NCBI GenBank assembly: GCA_964651395.1 | Contig: CAZYXZ010000008.1 | Coordinates: forward strand, 1-60,787 | Length of the DNA stretch: 60,787 nucleotides | Origin: CAZYXZ01 sp964651395 | GTDB taxonomy: Bacteria; Actinomycetota; Actinomycetes; BP-191 | Direction of reading: 5' to 3' | Shown here: positions 25,416 to 33,973 of the stretch, piece by piece | Layout of the letters: each line of letters opens with the position of its first letter | Position numbering within the stretch: the first letter of the stretch is position 1 | Program-made: the position numbers and the translations under genes | The notes under the pieces: generated by a model | Seen by the model: only the letters and a program-made list of their open reading frames with translations | The model's database searches: none | What the model was told of the DNA's origin: nothing

Positions 25416-26933
25416 CTACCGGACGACGGGGAGGTGGACGACCGTGTCCTCGAGCAGGAGCAGGCCGGGGATCCGGCTGATGTGCGCGAAGAACATGTCC
25501 GCGAACGGGGTGACCGTGAGGAACAGCGACTCGCCCTCCGGGACCTCCACCGCCACCGACGGCAGCTCGACGGTCCGCTTCGCACCGACCACCGGCAGCT
25601 GCTCGCGAAGGGGCAGCAGGTTGTTGTCCACGATCCGCGCGTCCGCCGGGTTCGTGCCCACGCTGAGGGCGAAGAAGGCACGCGCCTCGACGCCCAGCGA
25701 GGTGACCACCGCGTCGAGCATCGGGGTGCCGGCGATCCGGATCGGGCCGTCGGCCAGCTTGTAGCCGACGGCCGGACCGGCACCCGTGTTCGTGACGACC
25801 TGGCCGAGCGCCACGTCACGGTTGGCCTTGACGGAGCTGACCGACAGGCACGCGCCGCCCGCGGTGGCGAGGTGGTAGCGGCCGAAGCCGGTCAGGCCGG
25901 CCGGCTTGCGCTTGAGGTTGGTCTGCATGAACTTGCGGGCCAGGTCGCTGAAGCTGCCGCCACCGAGCTTCTTCGAGCACGGGTCGCCGGCGACCCCGAT
26001 GCCGGCCGGGAAGGCCTGCGGCAGCGTGTGGCCGCCGTTGTAGCCGACGAAGATGCTCTTCGCCCGCGCGCGCTTCGTGAGCGCGCGGTCGAAGTTCTTC
26101 AGGCCCTGGTGCAGCGGGAAGAGCGTGTCCGTCTCGCCCTGGCCGAAGAGCACCGGGATGTCGAGCAGCCGGCCCTCGGAGACGTGCCAGGCCGGGCCGT
26201 TCTTCTTGAAGAAGGCGTCCAGGTCGACGCCCGGCACCTCGCCCTTGGGCCAGAGGCCGGTGGCGGCGCCGTAGACCAGCCCCGCCGTCACGTCGGTGGT
26301 GTGGGCGTCCGTGCCCGCGGCGTAGAGGGCCGAGGTCCACAGCGACCGGACGACCTCCGACGGCGCCAGGCTGTCCTTCAGGTCGAACCAGGTGATCTCG
26401 GGGGCGAGCGCGTCGAAGCGGGTCCGCTTCCTGTCGCGCAGCTCGGTGAACGCGCCGACGAACTGGTAGCCGCCGCCGTACGACCCGCCGATCGCACCGA
26501 TCCGCGGGTCCCCGGGGCGGTCCATGAGGACCCAGTTCTGCTGGGCGACGACGTCGACCAGCTTGATGACGTCCTGGCCCTCGTAGTCGGGGTGCTCGAC
26601 GTGCGCCTTGCCGCCGCTCTCGCCGAAGCCGCGCTGGTCGAAGGAGAGGACGCCGTAGCCCTCCTTCAGCCACTTGTCGAACGAGGCGGCGCTCGTGGTG
26701 CGGCTGCCGCCCCATCCGTGGCTGTGGAAGACCAGCGGCACGCGGTGCCTCGCGTCGGCGCCGGCCGGGCGGAACAGCGAGTAGCAGATCGGCACCGGCT
26801 CGGTGGACCCGGGCTCGGGCACGCTGGCGATGCACGCGCTGGTCGTCACGGGCTCCGCGGCCTGTGACGGGGCGACCAGCAGGCCGGCGGTGACGGCCAC
26901 GCCGAGGGCAAGGGCAATCCGGTGAGTGAGCAT
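25416..26933 (-). CDS. Secreted alpha/beta hydrolase, CocE/NonD (S15-like) family
   Basis: The 505-residue protein has signal peptide LTHRIALALGVAVTAGLLVA. The core has FHSHGWGGS (oxyanion), LSFDQRGFGESGG, nucleophile Ser151 in IGGSYGGGY, an acid in FGQGETDTLFP and a base His in YNGGHTLP. The C-terminal beta-rich domain matches the X-Pro dipeptidyl-peptidase C-terminal type. Members hydrolyse esters or amides outside the cell; the substrate is unknown. It is separated by only 6 bp from pruA. A related but diverged protein is at 45529-47205. Confidence 0.85.
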   Translation of the reverse strand: MLTHRIALALGVAVTAGLLVAPSQAAEPVTTSACIASVPEPGSTEPVPICYSLFRPAGADARHRVPLVFHSHGWGGSRTTSAASFDKWLKEGYGVLSFDQRGFGESGGKAHVEHPDYEGQDVIKLVDVVAQQNWVLMDRPGDPRIGAIGGSYGGGYQFVGAFTELRDRKRTRFDALAPEITWFDLKDSLAPSEVVRSLWTSALYAAGTDAHTTDVTAGLVYGAATGLWPKGEVPGVDLDAFFKKNGPAWHVSEGRLLDIPVLFGQGETDTLFPLHQGLKNFDRALTKRARAKSIFVGYNGGHTLPQAFPAGIGVAGDPCSKKLGGGSFSDLARKFMQTNLKRKPAGLTGFGRYHLATAGGACLSVSSVKANRDVALGQVVTNTGAGPAVGYKLADGPIRIAGTPMLDAVVTSLGVEARAFFALSVGTNPADARIVDNNLLPLREQLPVVGAKRTVELPSVAVEVPEGESLFLTVTPFADMFFAHISRIPGLLLLEDTVVHLPVVR

Positions 26934-26999
26934 GGGGCCAGAGTTTCGACGCGCTTTCGCGGCACACCTGCTCAGCCCAAGAGGCCGTCGATCACGCCG

Positions 27000-27488
27000 T
27001 CATCCCAGGAGATCGTCGATCTCCTGGGTTGCGTACCAGAGCAGGTCCCAGCCTTCGGCCTCGTCCACGGCGAACGCGGCGTCCTCGTCGCCGGCCAGCG
27101 CGTCCGGCAAGGCGGTGACCGCCGCGCGGATCGTGGCCGTGGCCACGGGGTCGTCCACGTGGACGGCCTGCACCTGCGCGAGGGCGATCGGGCCGGTGAC
27201 CGTGACGGCGGCGCGGTCGCCGTCGTCCGGGTCTCGGTGGACCGCCTCGTCGTCGACGTCGCAGGCCAGTACCACTCGGCGTGGTTCTGCGCCCGACGCG
27301 GCCAGCGCGCGCAGCGACGCCGAGGCGGCGGCCAGCAGGGCGACGTACTCGAGCTCCTCCGTGTCGCCGTCGGCGTACCACTCGCGCAGAGCGGGGGTGA
27401 CCGCGCAGGCGGCCAGCGGGCCGGGAACCGAACCGGAGTCGCGGAGAGCACGGAGACCGTCGAGCGTCGACCCGACGTAGACGCGCAT
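27000..27488 (-). CDS. Conserved actinobacterial protein, DUF6912-like
   Basis: The 162-residue acidic soluble protein begins MRVYVGSTLDGLRALRDSG and continues with ACAVTPALREWYADGDTEEL, VVLACDVDDEAV and WYATQEIDDLLG. This matches a small family of unknown function found in high-GC Gram-positives. No catalytic motif is visible. It follows the patatin gene by 11 bp and ends in a perfect hairpin, so it is probably the last gene of the lipid operon. Confidence 0.75.
   Translation of the reverse strand: MRVYVGSTLDGLRALRDSGSVPGPLAACAVTPALREWYADGDTEELEYVALLAAASASLRALAASGAEPRRVVLACDVDDEAVHRDPDDGDRAAVTVTGPIALAQVQAVHVDDPVATATIRAAVTALPDALAGDEDAAFAVDEAEGWDLLWYATQEIDDLLG
27004..27028 (-). terminator. 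Perfect 11-bp stem hairpin at the end of the lipid operon
   Basis: CCCAGGAGATC (27004-27014) and GATCTCCTGGG (27018-27028) are perfectly complementary around a 3-nt loop. The hairpin lies within the last codons of the DUF6912-like gene. No T-run follows, so it would be an actinobacterial-type terminator or an mRNA-stabilising 3' stem. Confidence 0.6.
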
Positions 27489-27499
27489 ACCCGGCGCGG

Positions 27500-28474
27500 T
27501 CAGCCTGCGGCGGCGAGGCCGGCGGCGTGCCGGCGCAGTGCTTCGCGGCTCGTGCGCAGGCTCGTCTCGAGGACCGCATGACGACGGCGCGGGTCCATGA
27601 GGTTCGCGCCCATGCCGGCCAGGTCCTCGGCGCCGGGGCCGAGCAACACGACGTCCGCGCCGCGCGCACGAACCTTCTCGGCCTCACGGAGCAGCCGCTT
27701 GCTGACCTTGCGGCGCAGGTAGCGCTCGACGCGGACGCCGGCCGTGGTCGGCCGGTCGAACTCGAACGACGTCATGGGCGAGACCACGAAGACCTCGTCG
27801 AGCTCGAGGGAGGCGACCAGGTCGAGCGAGGTGGGTGAGCAGGTGCCGCCGTCGATGTAGCGCCGGCCACCGATCGTGACCGGCGAGTACCAGGCCGGGA
27901 TCGCGCAGGAGGCCATCACCGCGCTGATCAGGTCGGCCTCGGGCGCGTTCTCCCGGCCGAATGCCACGCGCCGCCCGCTGCTGTAGTCGGTGGCGACGAT
28001 CCAGGTCTGCGGATGGGTCGCCCAGTCGCCCGGCTCGACGACCGAGCCCAGCAGCCGGCCGATCTCGTCCAGCGAGCCGCGACCGCTGGGCAAGAGCGAG
28101 ACGGCGGCGGTCATCGGGGTGACCCGTCGCGGGTGGCGTGCGGTGTTGAGCAGCAGCTGGGGTGAGCCGAGCCGCAGGCGCGGCAGCGGCGGGAGCGCGG
28201 AGACCTCGTAGTCGTACTCGACCAGCGGGTCGCCCGGCTCGATGACGCCGCGCTGGTGGTTGAGGAGCTGCGTGACCGAGATCCCGCAGGCGAGGAACGC
28301 GCCGATGATCGACCCGGCCGACGTACCGACGATGACCTCCGCCGTCCGCGGGTCCCAGCCGGTCTCCTCCTCGAGCGCGGCGAGGGCGCCGATGGTCCAG
28401 GAGGCGCCGAGGACTCCGCCGGCACCGAGGACCAGCCCGCGACGCGGCTCGGGGTGCAGCTTGCGTGGGCTCAT
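27500..28474 (-). CDS. Patatin-like phospholipase
   Basis: The ATG at 28474 overlaps the WS/DGAT stop (ATGA). The 324-residue protein has the glycine-rich oxyanion LVLGAGGVLGASW, nucleophile Ser52 in GTSAG and Asp208 in YIDGGTCSPTS. These form the Ser-Asp dyad of patatins, which hydrolyse acyl chains from phospholipids or acylglycerols. It has no signal peptide, so it acts in the cytoplasm or at the inner membrane face. Coupling to WS/DGAT suggests balancing of lipid synthesis and release. A paralogue is at 58246-59109. Confidence 0.9.
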   Translation of the reverse strand: MSPRKLHPEPRRGLVLGAGGVLGASWTIGALAALEEETGWDPRTAEVIVGTSAGSIIGAFLACGISVTQLLNHQRGVIEPGDPLVEYDYEVSALPPLPRLRLGSPQLLLNTARHPRRVTPMTAAVSLLPSGRGSLDEIGRLLGSVVEPGDWATHPQTWIVATDYSSGRRVAFGRENAPEADLISAVMASCAIPAWYSPVTIGGRRYIDGGTCSPTSLDLVASLELDEVFVVSPMTSFEFDRPTTAGVRVERYLRRKVSKRLLREAEKVRARGADVVLLGPGAEDLAGMGANLMDPRRRHAVLETSLRTSREALRRHAAGLAAAG

Positions 28475-29859
28475 CTGACCGTCTCCACGAGCTCGGCGAG
28501 GGCTTCCTCTATGCACTGGGCGAACACGTCGATGTCCGGCATGGCGTCGCGGTCGGCGTTGAGCCCGTAGAACACGCCCCCGTTGTACGAGGTGAGCCCC
28601 ACACAGACCGCCTGTCCCTTCGCCAGTGGTACCACCGGGAACATCTCCAGCATCTGTGCCCCGCCGGCGTACAGCGGAATCTGCGGACCGGGGACGTTTG
28701 TGACGACCAGGTTGAACATCCGCCGTGTGAAGCCGCTCGCCACGCGGGCGCCGAGCGCGTGCAGCGTCGGCGGCGCGAAGCCGGACAACGCGACGATGGC
28801 GTCCGCGCCGACGGACTGGCCGGCGTCCTTGTGCCCCTGCATCGAGTAGCTGACTTGATGCAGCCGCACGACCGGGTTCGGCTCGCTGACCGGGAGGTCG
28901 ACGAAGTACGACGAGACCCGGTTGCCGAGCGAACCGACCTGCGTCTCGTCGCGCACGCTGACCGGGACCATCGCGCGGATCGACGCGCCGTTGACGCTCT
29001 CGCCGCGGGTCAGCAGCCAGGACCGCAGCGCGCCGGCCACGGTGGCGAGGACGACGTCGTTGATGGTGCCTCCGTGCGCCTTGCGCACGCGCTTGTAGTC
29101 GTCGAGGTCCGTGCGCGCCATGCCGAAGCGCCGGGCGGCGCCGATCTCGACGTTGAGCGGCGAGGCGGACGCGGGTCGGGCGGTGGTGCGCACCGTCGCC
29201 GCCAGGCCGGTGGCCAGGCCGGTCAGCTTGCTCCCGACGCGACGCATGTCCGCGATGCCGCTGCGCAACGTCGTGACCGCCTCACCGGGACGACGCAGCA
29301 GGCCCGTGACCGACGACAGGACCAGCTGCGCGCTGCTCGGCTCGCGGTCGGGCATCCAGTGGTCAGGTGGCGTCTCGCGGGGCTCCGGCGTCGAGTCGAG
29401 GATCACCGTGCCGATGTCCATGGCGCTGACGCCGTCGACCATCGCGTGGTGCGTCTTCGTCACGATGGCGATGCGGCCTTCGGCCAGCCCCTCGATGACG
29501 TAGATCTCCCACAGCGGTCGCTTGCGGTCGAGCTGGCGCGACTGGATGCGCCCGACGAACTCCTTGAGCTGCTCCTCGGTGCCGGGGCGCGGGAGTGCGG
29601 CGCGGCGGACGTGGTAGCTGATGTCGAAGTCGTTGTCGTCGACCCACACCGGGTTGCCGAGGTGCGCCGGAATCCACTTCACCTTCTGGCGAAAGCGCGG
29701 GACCAGTGCGATGCGCTCGTCGATCAGGTCGACCATGCGCTCGTAGTCGAACGTGTCGTCCGGCGGCTGCAGGATGCACACGCCGCCGACGTGCATGGGC
29801 GTGGTCTCGGTCTCCAGATAGAGGAACGAGACGTCGAGCGGGCTCAGCCGGTCAACCAT
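28471..29859 (-). CDS. WS/DGAT family O-acyltransferase
   Basis: The start is the ATG at 29859, with AGGAGGTGG about ten bases upstream; an earlier in-frame start at 29886 lacks this. The 462-residue protein has LSPLDVSFLYLETETTPMHV at the N-terminus, PLWEIYVIEG near 115-124, catalytic HHAMVDG (137-143), GGTINDVVLA and NVPGPQIPLYAGG. It makes triacylglycerol or wax ester from acyl-CoA. It sits in an operon with patatin downstream and HAD and APH genes upstream. Confidence 0.92.
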   Translation of the reverse strand: MVDRLSPLDVSFLYLETETTPMHVGGVCILQPPDDTFDYERMVDLIDERIALVPRFRQKVKWIPAHLGNPVWVDDNDFDISYHVRRAALPRPGTEEQLKEFVGRIQSRQLDRKRPLWEIYVIEGLAEGRIAIVTKTHHAMVDGVSAMDIGTVILDSTPEPRETPPDHWMPDREPSSAQLVLSSVTGLLRRPGEAVTTLRSGIADMRRVGSKLTGLATGLAATVRTTARPASASPLNVEIGAARRFGMARTDLDDYKRVRKAHGGTINDVVLATVAGALRSWLLTRGESVNGASIRAMVPVSVRDETQVGSLGNRVSSYFVDLPVSEPNPVVRLHQVSYSMQGHKDAGQSVGADAIVALSGFAPPTLHALGARVASGFTRRMFNLVVTNVPGPQIPLYAGGAQMLEMFPVVPLAKGQAVCVGLTSYNGGVFYGLNADRDAMPDIDVFAQCIEEALAELVETVR

Positions 29860-29908
29860 GCGGGCAGCCACCTCCTGGCGAACCACATCGTGACATGCGG
29901 AGGGGCGC

Positions 29909-30571
29909 TCAGCCCGTCAACTCCAGCCCGAAAAGGACTTCGAGCTCGGCGAGGGTCGCCGCGACGTCGGTGTGGTGCACCCCGCACATGCCCGCAGCGG
30001 CAGCTCCACGAACGTTGTGCGCCAGGTCGTCGACGAAGACGCACTCCTCGGGCGGTACGCCGATCAGGTCGCTGGCCAGCTGGTAGATCTCCCGCTGCGG
30101 CTTGCGCAGCCCCACCTCGCCGGAGATGACCACGGCGTCGAAGAGCTCGTCCCATCCCTCGCGGGGATAGCCGTCGACGCCCCACGAGTTGGACAGCAGC
30201 CCGGTGCGGATCCCCTGCCGCCGCGCGCTGCGCACCGCGTCGAGCATCGACGCCTCGCGGTCGAAGCCGGCGAACATCTCCGTGAGCAGCCCGGTCGCCA
30301 CGACCGGGCCACCATGCGTGGTCTTGAGCAGCTTGCTCAGCTCCTCCTCGAACTCCGGCACCGAGAGCTCGCCCGTCTCCAGTCGATGGACCGAGGCAGG
30401 CGCGTCGTTCTCGGACAGCAGCTGCTTGATGGCGTGGCCGAAGTCGGCCGGGTCCACGCCGAGCCGGTCGCAGAACCCGTCGAGCGTGCTGGACAGCGGC
30501 GTCGTCAGCACGCCGCCGTAGTCCACCAGCAGGGCTCGATATTTGCTGCCCCCCGTCACCTCAGGCACCAC
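29909..30571 (-). CDS. HAD-like hydrolase, similar to the N-terminal domain of ACAD10
   Basis: The 220-residue protein has HAD motif I as LLVDYGGVL (Asp17), motif II in TGLLSNSWG, motif III Lys in GLRKPQREIY and motif IV in VFVDDLAHN. It is a phosphatase-type HAD with a helical cap. A GTG at 30571 overlaps the APH stop by 11 bp; another GTG at 30559 is possible. Family members of the EYA/ACAD10 branch share the DYGGV sequence. Its neighbour encodes an APH kinase-like protein and the divergent gene an ACAD10/11-like dehydrogenase, so the three probably act on the same hydroxy-acyl substrate. Confidence 0.85.
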   Translation of the reverse strand: MVPEVTGGSKYRALLVDYGGVLTTPLSSTLDGFCDRLGVDPADFGHAIKQLLSENDAPASVHRLETGELSVPEFEEELSKLLKTTHGGPVVATGLLTEMFAGFDREASMLDAVRSARRQGIRTGLLSNSWGVDGYPREGWDELFDAVVISGEVGLRKPQREIYQLASDLIGVPPEECVFVDDLAHNVRGAAAAGMCGVHHTDVAATLAELEVLFGLELTG

Positions 30572-31604
30572 TCACCTGCCGAGCGCGGCGCAGCAGGGCC
30601 GGCACACCCTTGTCGAGCGTCTCGAAGAACGGGTCGTCGGTCGTGCCCGCGAGGTGCCGCGAGTAGGAGGCCTCGAGCAGGATCGCGAGCTTCCAGATGG
30701 CCAGGGTCGTGTAGAAGTCGAGGTTCGCCACAGAGCGCCCGGAGCGCTCCTCGTAACGCGCGATCATCTCGTCGCGCGTGGCGAAGCCGGGGCGGGCGGA
30801 CAGCGCCGCCGCGACGTCCTCGAACTCCGTGGTCTCCCCCGGCTCGAGCCAGAACGACATGAGGTAGCCGAGGTCGGCCAGCGGGTCGCCGACCGTCGCC
30901 ATCTCCCAGTCGAGGATCGCGGTGAGCCGCGGCCCGGGTGCCATCGCGACGTTGTCGAGCTTGTAGTCGCCGTGCACGATCGAGCTCGGGCCGCTCGGCG
31001 GCAGGTTCTCCTCGAGCCAGGCGCTCAGCACGTCGCAGTCGGGCAGCTCGCGGACCTTCGCGCCATCGCGCTGACCGCGCCAGCGGCGCAGCTGCCGGGC
31101 GAGGTAGCCGTCCGGCTTGCCGATGCCGGCAGCGACGAACGGCTCCACCGGCGCGCTGTGCAGCTCGACCAGGGCGTCGACCAGCTCGATGCCGAGGTCG
31201 TGTCGGGTCTGCTCGTCGTCGGCCCACGCTGGCAGGACCTCGCGGATCACCTCGCCGTCCACCTTCTCCATCAGGTAGAACGGCACGCCCATGACCTCGA
31301 GGTCCTCGCAGGCCAGCGTCGGGGACGGCACGCGCACGCCGCAGCCGCTGCGGGAGAGCAGATCCATGACGCGGTACTCGCGGATGACGTCGTGCGCCGT
31401 CGGCAGCAGGGGCCCGCGCGGGGGGCGGCGCATGATCCACTCGCGACCCTCACGCCGCACGGTGAACGTGAGGTTCGAGTGTCCGGCCTCGAGCCGCTCC
31501 ACCTCGAGCGGACCGTCGCCCGGGAGCAGCGGTCCGGCGTACGCCGTGAGCTTCTCGACGTCGACGAGCGGCTCGGCCAGCGCCTCCCCGTGGAATGTGG
31601 ACAC
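30561..31604 (-). CDS. APH-family phosphotransferase (ACAD10/11 kinase-domain-like)
   Basis: The 347-residue protein kinase-like fold has GHSNLTFTV (nucleotide loop), the catalytic loop IVHGDYKLDN (209-218) and the metal-binding ILDWEMATVGDPLADLGYL (from about 230). The DWEMATVGDPLADLG version is typical of the family fused to acyl-CoA dehydrogenase in ACAD10/ACAD11, not of antibiotic kinases. In those systems the kinase phosphorylates a 4-hydroxyacyl-CoA. The same job is inferred here. It diverges from the dehydrogenase gene with 26 bp between the starts. Confidence 0.88.
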   Translation of the reverse strand: MSTFHGEALAEPLVDVEKLTAYAGPLLPGDGPLEVERLEAGHSNLTFTVRREGREWIMRRPPRGPLLPTAHDVIREYRVMDLLSRSGCGVRVPSPTLACEDLEVMGVPFYLMEKVDGEVIREVLPAWADDEQTRHDLGIELVDALVELHSAPVEPFVAAGIGKPDGYLARQLRRWRGQRDGAKVRELPDCDVLSAWLEENLPPSGPSSIVHGDYKLDNVAMAPGPRLTAILDWEMATVGDPLADLGYLMSFWLEPGETTEFEDVAAALSARPGFATRDEMIARYEERSGRSVANLDFYTTLAIWKLAILLEASYSRHLAGTTDDPFFETLDKGVPALLRRARQVSGA

Positions 31605-31630
31605 GCAGCGATCCTGCCAGACTGCGCGAC

Positions 31631-32827
31631 ATGGACTTCGCCGCGTCGCCCAAGGGCCAGGAGTACCAGGACAAGCTGCTCGCGTTCATGGACGAGCACG
31701 TCTACCCCGCCGAGGCGGTCTACCACGCCCAGCGCGAAGCCGCCGCGGACGTGCACGAGCCGCCCGCGGTGCTCGAGGAGCTGAAGACCGAGGCGCGCAA
31801 GCGCGGGCTGTGGAACCTGTTCCTGCCCGACGTCGGCGGTCTGTCCAACGTCGAGTACGCGCCGCTCGCCGAGACCAGCGGCCGGTCGATCCACCTCGCG
31901 CCGCAGGCGATGAACTGCGCCGCGCCGGACACCGGCAACATGGAGGTGCTGCACCTCTTCGGTACGCCGGAGCAGAAGGAGCGGTGGCTAAGGCCGCTGC
32001 TCGACGGCGAGATCCGGTCCTGCTTCGCGATGACCGAGCCGGCCGTCGCCAGCAGCGACGCGACCAACATCTCGTGCTCCATCAAGGCCGACGGCGACGA
32101 CTACGTCATCAACGGCCGCAAGTGGTGGATCAGCGGGGCGGCCGACCCGCGCTGCAAGATCGCGATCCTCATGGGCAAGACCGACCCGGACGCCTCGGTC
32201 TACCAGCAGCAGTCGATGGTGCTCGTCCCCATGGACACGCCCGGCGTGAACATCCTGCGTGCGCTGCCGGTCTTCGGCTACCAGGACCAGGAGAGCCACT
32301 GCGAGATCGTCTTCGACAACGTGCGCGTGCCGAAGTCGAACCTGGTCGGCGAGGAGGGCGGCGGCTTCGCCATCGCGCAGGCCCGGCTCGGCCCCGGCCG
32401 CATCCACCACTGCATGCGCGCGATCGGCATGGCCGAACGCGCCCTCGAGCTCATGTGCAAGCGGGTCGAGTCGCGGGTCGCCTTCGGCCGGCCGCTGTCC
32501 CAGCAGGGCGTGATCCGCGAGTGGATCGCGGAGTCGCGCATCGAGATCGAGCAGGCACGTCTGCTCGTGCTGAAGACGGCCTGGCTGATCGACACCGTCG
32601 GCTCACGCGGCGCCGCCACCGAGATCGCCGCCATCAAGGTGGTCAGCCCGCGGATCGCCCTCAAGGTCGTCGACCGCGCCATCCAGGCACACGGCGGCGG
32701 CGGCGTCTCCGACGACTTCCCTCTGGCCCAGATGTACGCCGGCCTGCGCACGCTGCGACTGGCCGACGGGCCGGACGAGGTGCACCTGCGCTCAGTCGCC
32801 CGCCGCGAGCTCGCGCGCTGGCAGTAG
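31631..32827 (+). CDS. Acyl-CoA dehydrogenase, ACAD10/11-like
   Basis: The ATG at 31631 begins MDFAASPKGQEYQDKLLAFM. The 398-residue flavoprotein has CFAMTEPAVASSDATNISCS (the TEPxxASSDAxN form specific to the ACAD10/11 branch), INGRKWWISGA, RVAFGRPLSQQG and a C-terminal AHGGGGVSDDFPLAQMYA. FAD-dependent alpha,beta-oxidation of an acyl-CoA is expected. In the ACAD10/11 branch it completes conversion of 4-hydroxyacyl-CoA after phosphorylation. It starts 26 bp from the divergent APH gene. Its last 36 bp overlap the converging membrane-protein gene. Confidence 0.9.
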   Translation: MDFAASPKGQEYQDKLLAFMDEHVYPAEAVYHAQREAAADVHEPPAVLEELKTEARKRGLWNLFLPDVGGLSNVEYAPLAETSGRSIHLAPQAMNCAAPDTGNMEVLHLFGTPEQKERWLRPLLDGEIRSCFAMTEPAVASSDATNISCSIKADGDDYVINGRKWWISGAADPRCKIAILMGKTDPDASVYQQQSMVLVPMDTPGVNILRALPVFGYQDQESHCEIVFDNVRVPKSNLVGEEGGGFAIAQARLGPGRIHHCMRAIGMAERALELMCKRVESRVAFGRPLSQQGVIREWIAESRIEIEQARLLVLKTAWLIDTVGSRGAATEIAAIKVVSPRIALKVVDRAIQAHGGGGVSDDFPLAQMYAGLRTLRLADGPDEVHLRSVARRELARWQ

Positions 32828-33877
32828 GGCGACGAGCCCGACCAGGCACGCGAGCGCCGGCGCGTACCCCCACACCGGACCCCCGAGCTGCTCGGTCACC
32901 GGCGGCAGCAGCAGCGCCAGCGCCGCGAGAACGATCGCTATCCGCGACGCACCCTGCGCGACGAGGGCCGCGATGCCCGCGATGAGCATCATCGTGATCG
33001 GCGTCGTGTAGTAGTCGAAGCTCAGCGGGTCGAGCATGACCCGCACGGTGACCACGACGGCGGGCAGCACCCAGGCCAGCTGGTCGGTCCCACGCAGCCG
33101 CCACGCCACCAGCAGCCCCGCGCCCCCGGCCAGCAGCCCCTGTGCCATCCGGTAGGCCCACGGCACCGGCTCGGGGCCGAGCAGCCGGCGCGGCAGCGAG
33201 CCCACGGACGGCAGCCACTCGTAGGAGAACGACTCGATCGGGCCGGCCAGGGCGAACGGAAGCCAGAGCAGCGAGGCGACGCCGAAGGCGAACGCAGCAG
33301 CCCGCGCGGCCGAGCGCCAGGACGGCACCGCGACGAGCACCCCGGCGCCGAGCAGCCCCCAGGTGTCCAGGCCCACGGCCAGCCCGAGGAGGACGCCGGA
33401 GAGGACGATCCGATCTCGCCGTGCGGCGCGCGCGGCCAGGAACCAGAGCAGCGGGATGACCGCATGCGTGGGGTGCGCGTCGGTCGCGACCAGCGTGCCG
33501 AAGAGGACGCCGAACGCGCCGGCGAAGCCGGTGAGCACGCCACGGCGGGCACCGGGCGAACCGATCGCGACCCGGACCGCCTGCACCAGGCAGACGGCGT
33601 GCACCCAGCAGAGGGCCAGGACCAGCATCGGAGCCGAGGACGTGACGAGGTCCAGCAGCCCCATCCCGAGCACGGCCAGCGGTCCGGCCTGGACGGCGGC
33701 GTCGGCGAACACCTGGCTGAGGCGTCCGTGCAGCAGCTCCGAGCCGGCGTTCGCGAAGGTCGGGAAGTCCGCCGGGATCAGCGACCGGTCGGGCACGAGC
33801 AGCCAGCCGAGACCGGCCAGCAGCAGCGCGAGGAGCCAAGGGTGCCGGTCGACGAGCTCCCACACTCGGCTGGTCAC
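32792..33877 (-). CDS. Polytopic membrane protein, possibly GT-C (GT87-like) glycosyltransferase
   Basis: The 361-residue protein has about 9-10 hydrophobic helices. The first loop reads IPADFPTFANAGSELLHGRL, which resembles the Asp-containing first loop of GT-C polyprenyl-phosphate-sugar-dependent transferases of the DUF2029/GT87 type. The protein is shorter than most GT87 members (about 400), and no second motif is convincing. The 3' end overlaps the acyl-CoA dehydrogenase gene by 36 bp in antisense. If the guess is right it adds a sugar to a lipid or surface glycan outside the membrane. Confidence 0.6.
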   Translation of the reverse strand: MTSRVWELVDRHPWLLALLLAGLGWLLVPDRSLIPADFPTFANAGSELLHGRLSQVFADAAVQAGPLAVLGMGLLDLVTSSAPMLVLALCWVHAVCLVQAVRVAIGSPGARRGVLTGFAGAFGVLFGTLVATDAHPTHAVIPLLWFLAARAARRDRIVLSGVLLGLAVGLDTWGLLGAGVLVAVPSWRSAARAAAFAFGVASLLWLPFALAGPIESFSYEWLPSVGSLPRRLLGPEPVPWAYRMAQGLLAGGAGLLVAWRLRGTDQLAWVLPAVVVTVRVMLDPLSFDYYTTPITMMLIAGIAALVAQGASRIAIVLAALALLLPPVTEQLGGPVWGYAPALACLVGLVALLPARELAAGD

Positions 33878-33921
33878 CTGGCGACCCTAGCGACGTCTGG
33901 CGCGGGGATCCGGACCGGGAT

Positions 33922-33927
33922 TAGCCT
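33922..33927 (+). promoter_or_regulatory. Candidate -10 element (TAGCCT) upstream of the TIGR03086 operon
   Basis: TAGCCT fits TAnnnT. A start near 33934 would give a leader of about 40 nt carrying GAGAGGGGG before the ATG at 33974. A -35 is not evident. Confidence 0.35.
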
Positions 33928-33973
33928 CCCGTCGTGCCTGCCGGGTGTCGGTCGGCGCGGAGAGGGGGCGGTC

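Noticed and set aside
30561..31604. Aminoglycoside resistance kinase
   Set aside because: The HGDYKLDN and DWEMATVGDPLADLG forms, and the HAD and ACAD neighbours, match the ACAD10/11-associated group instead.
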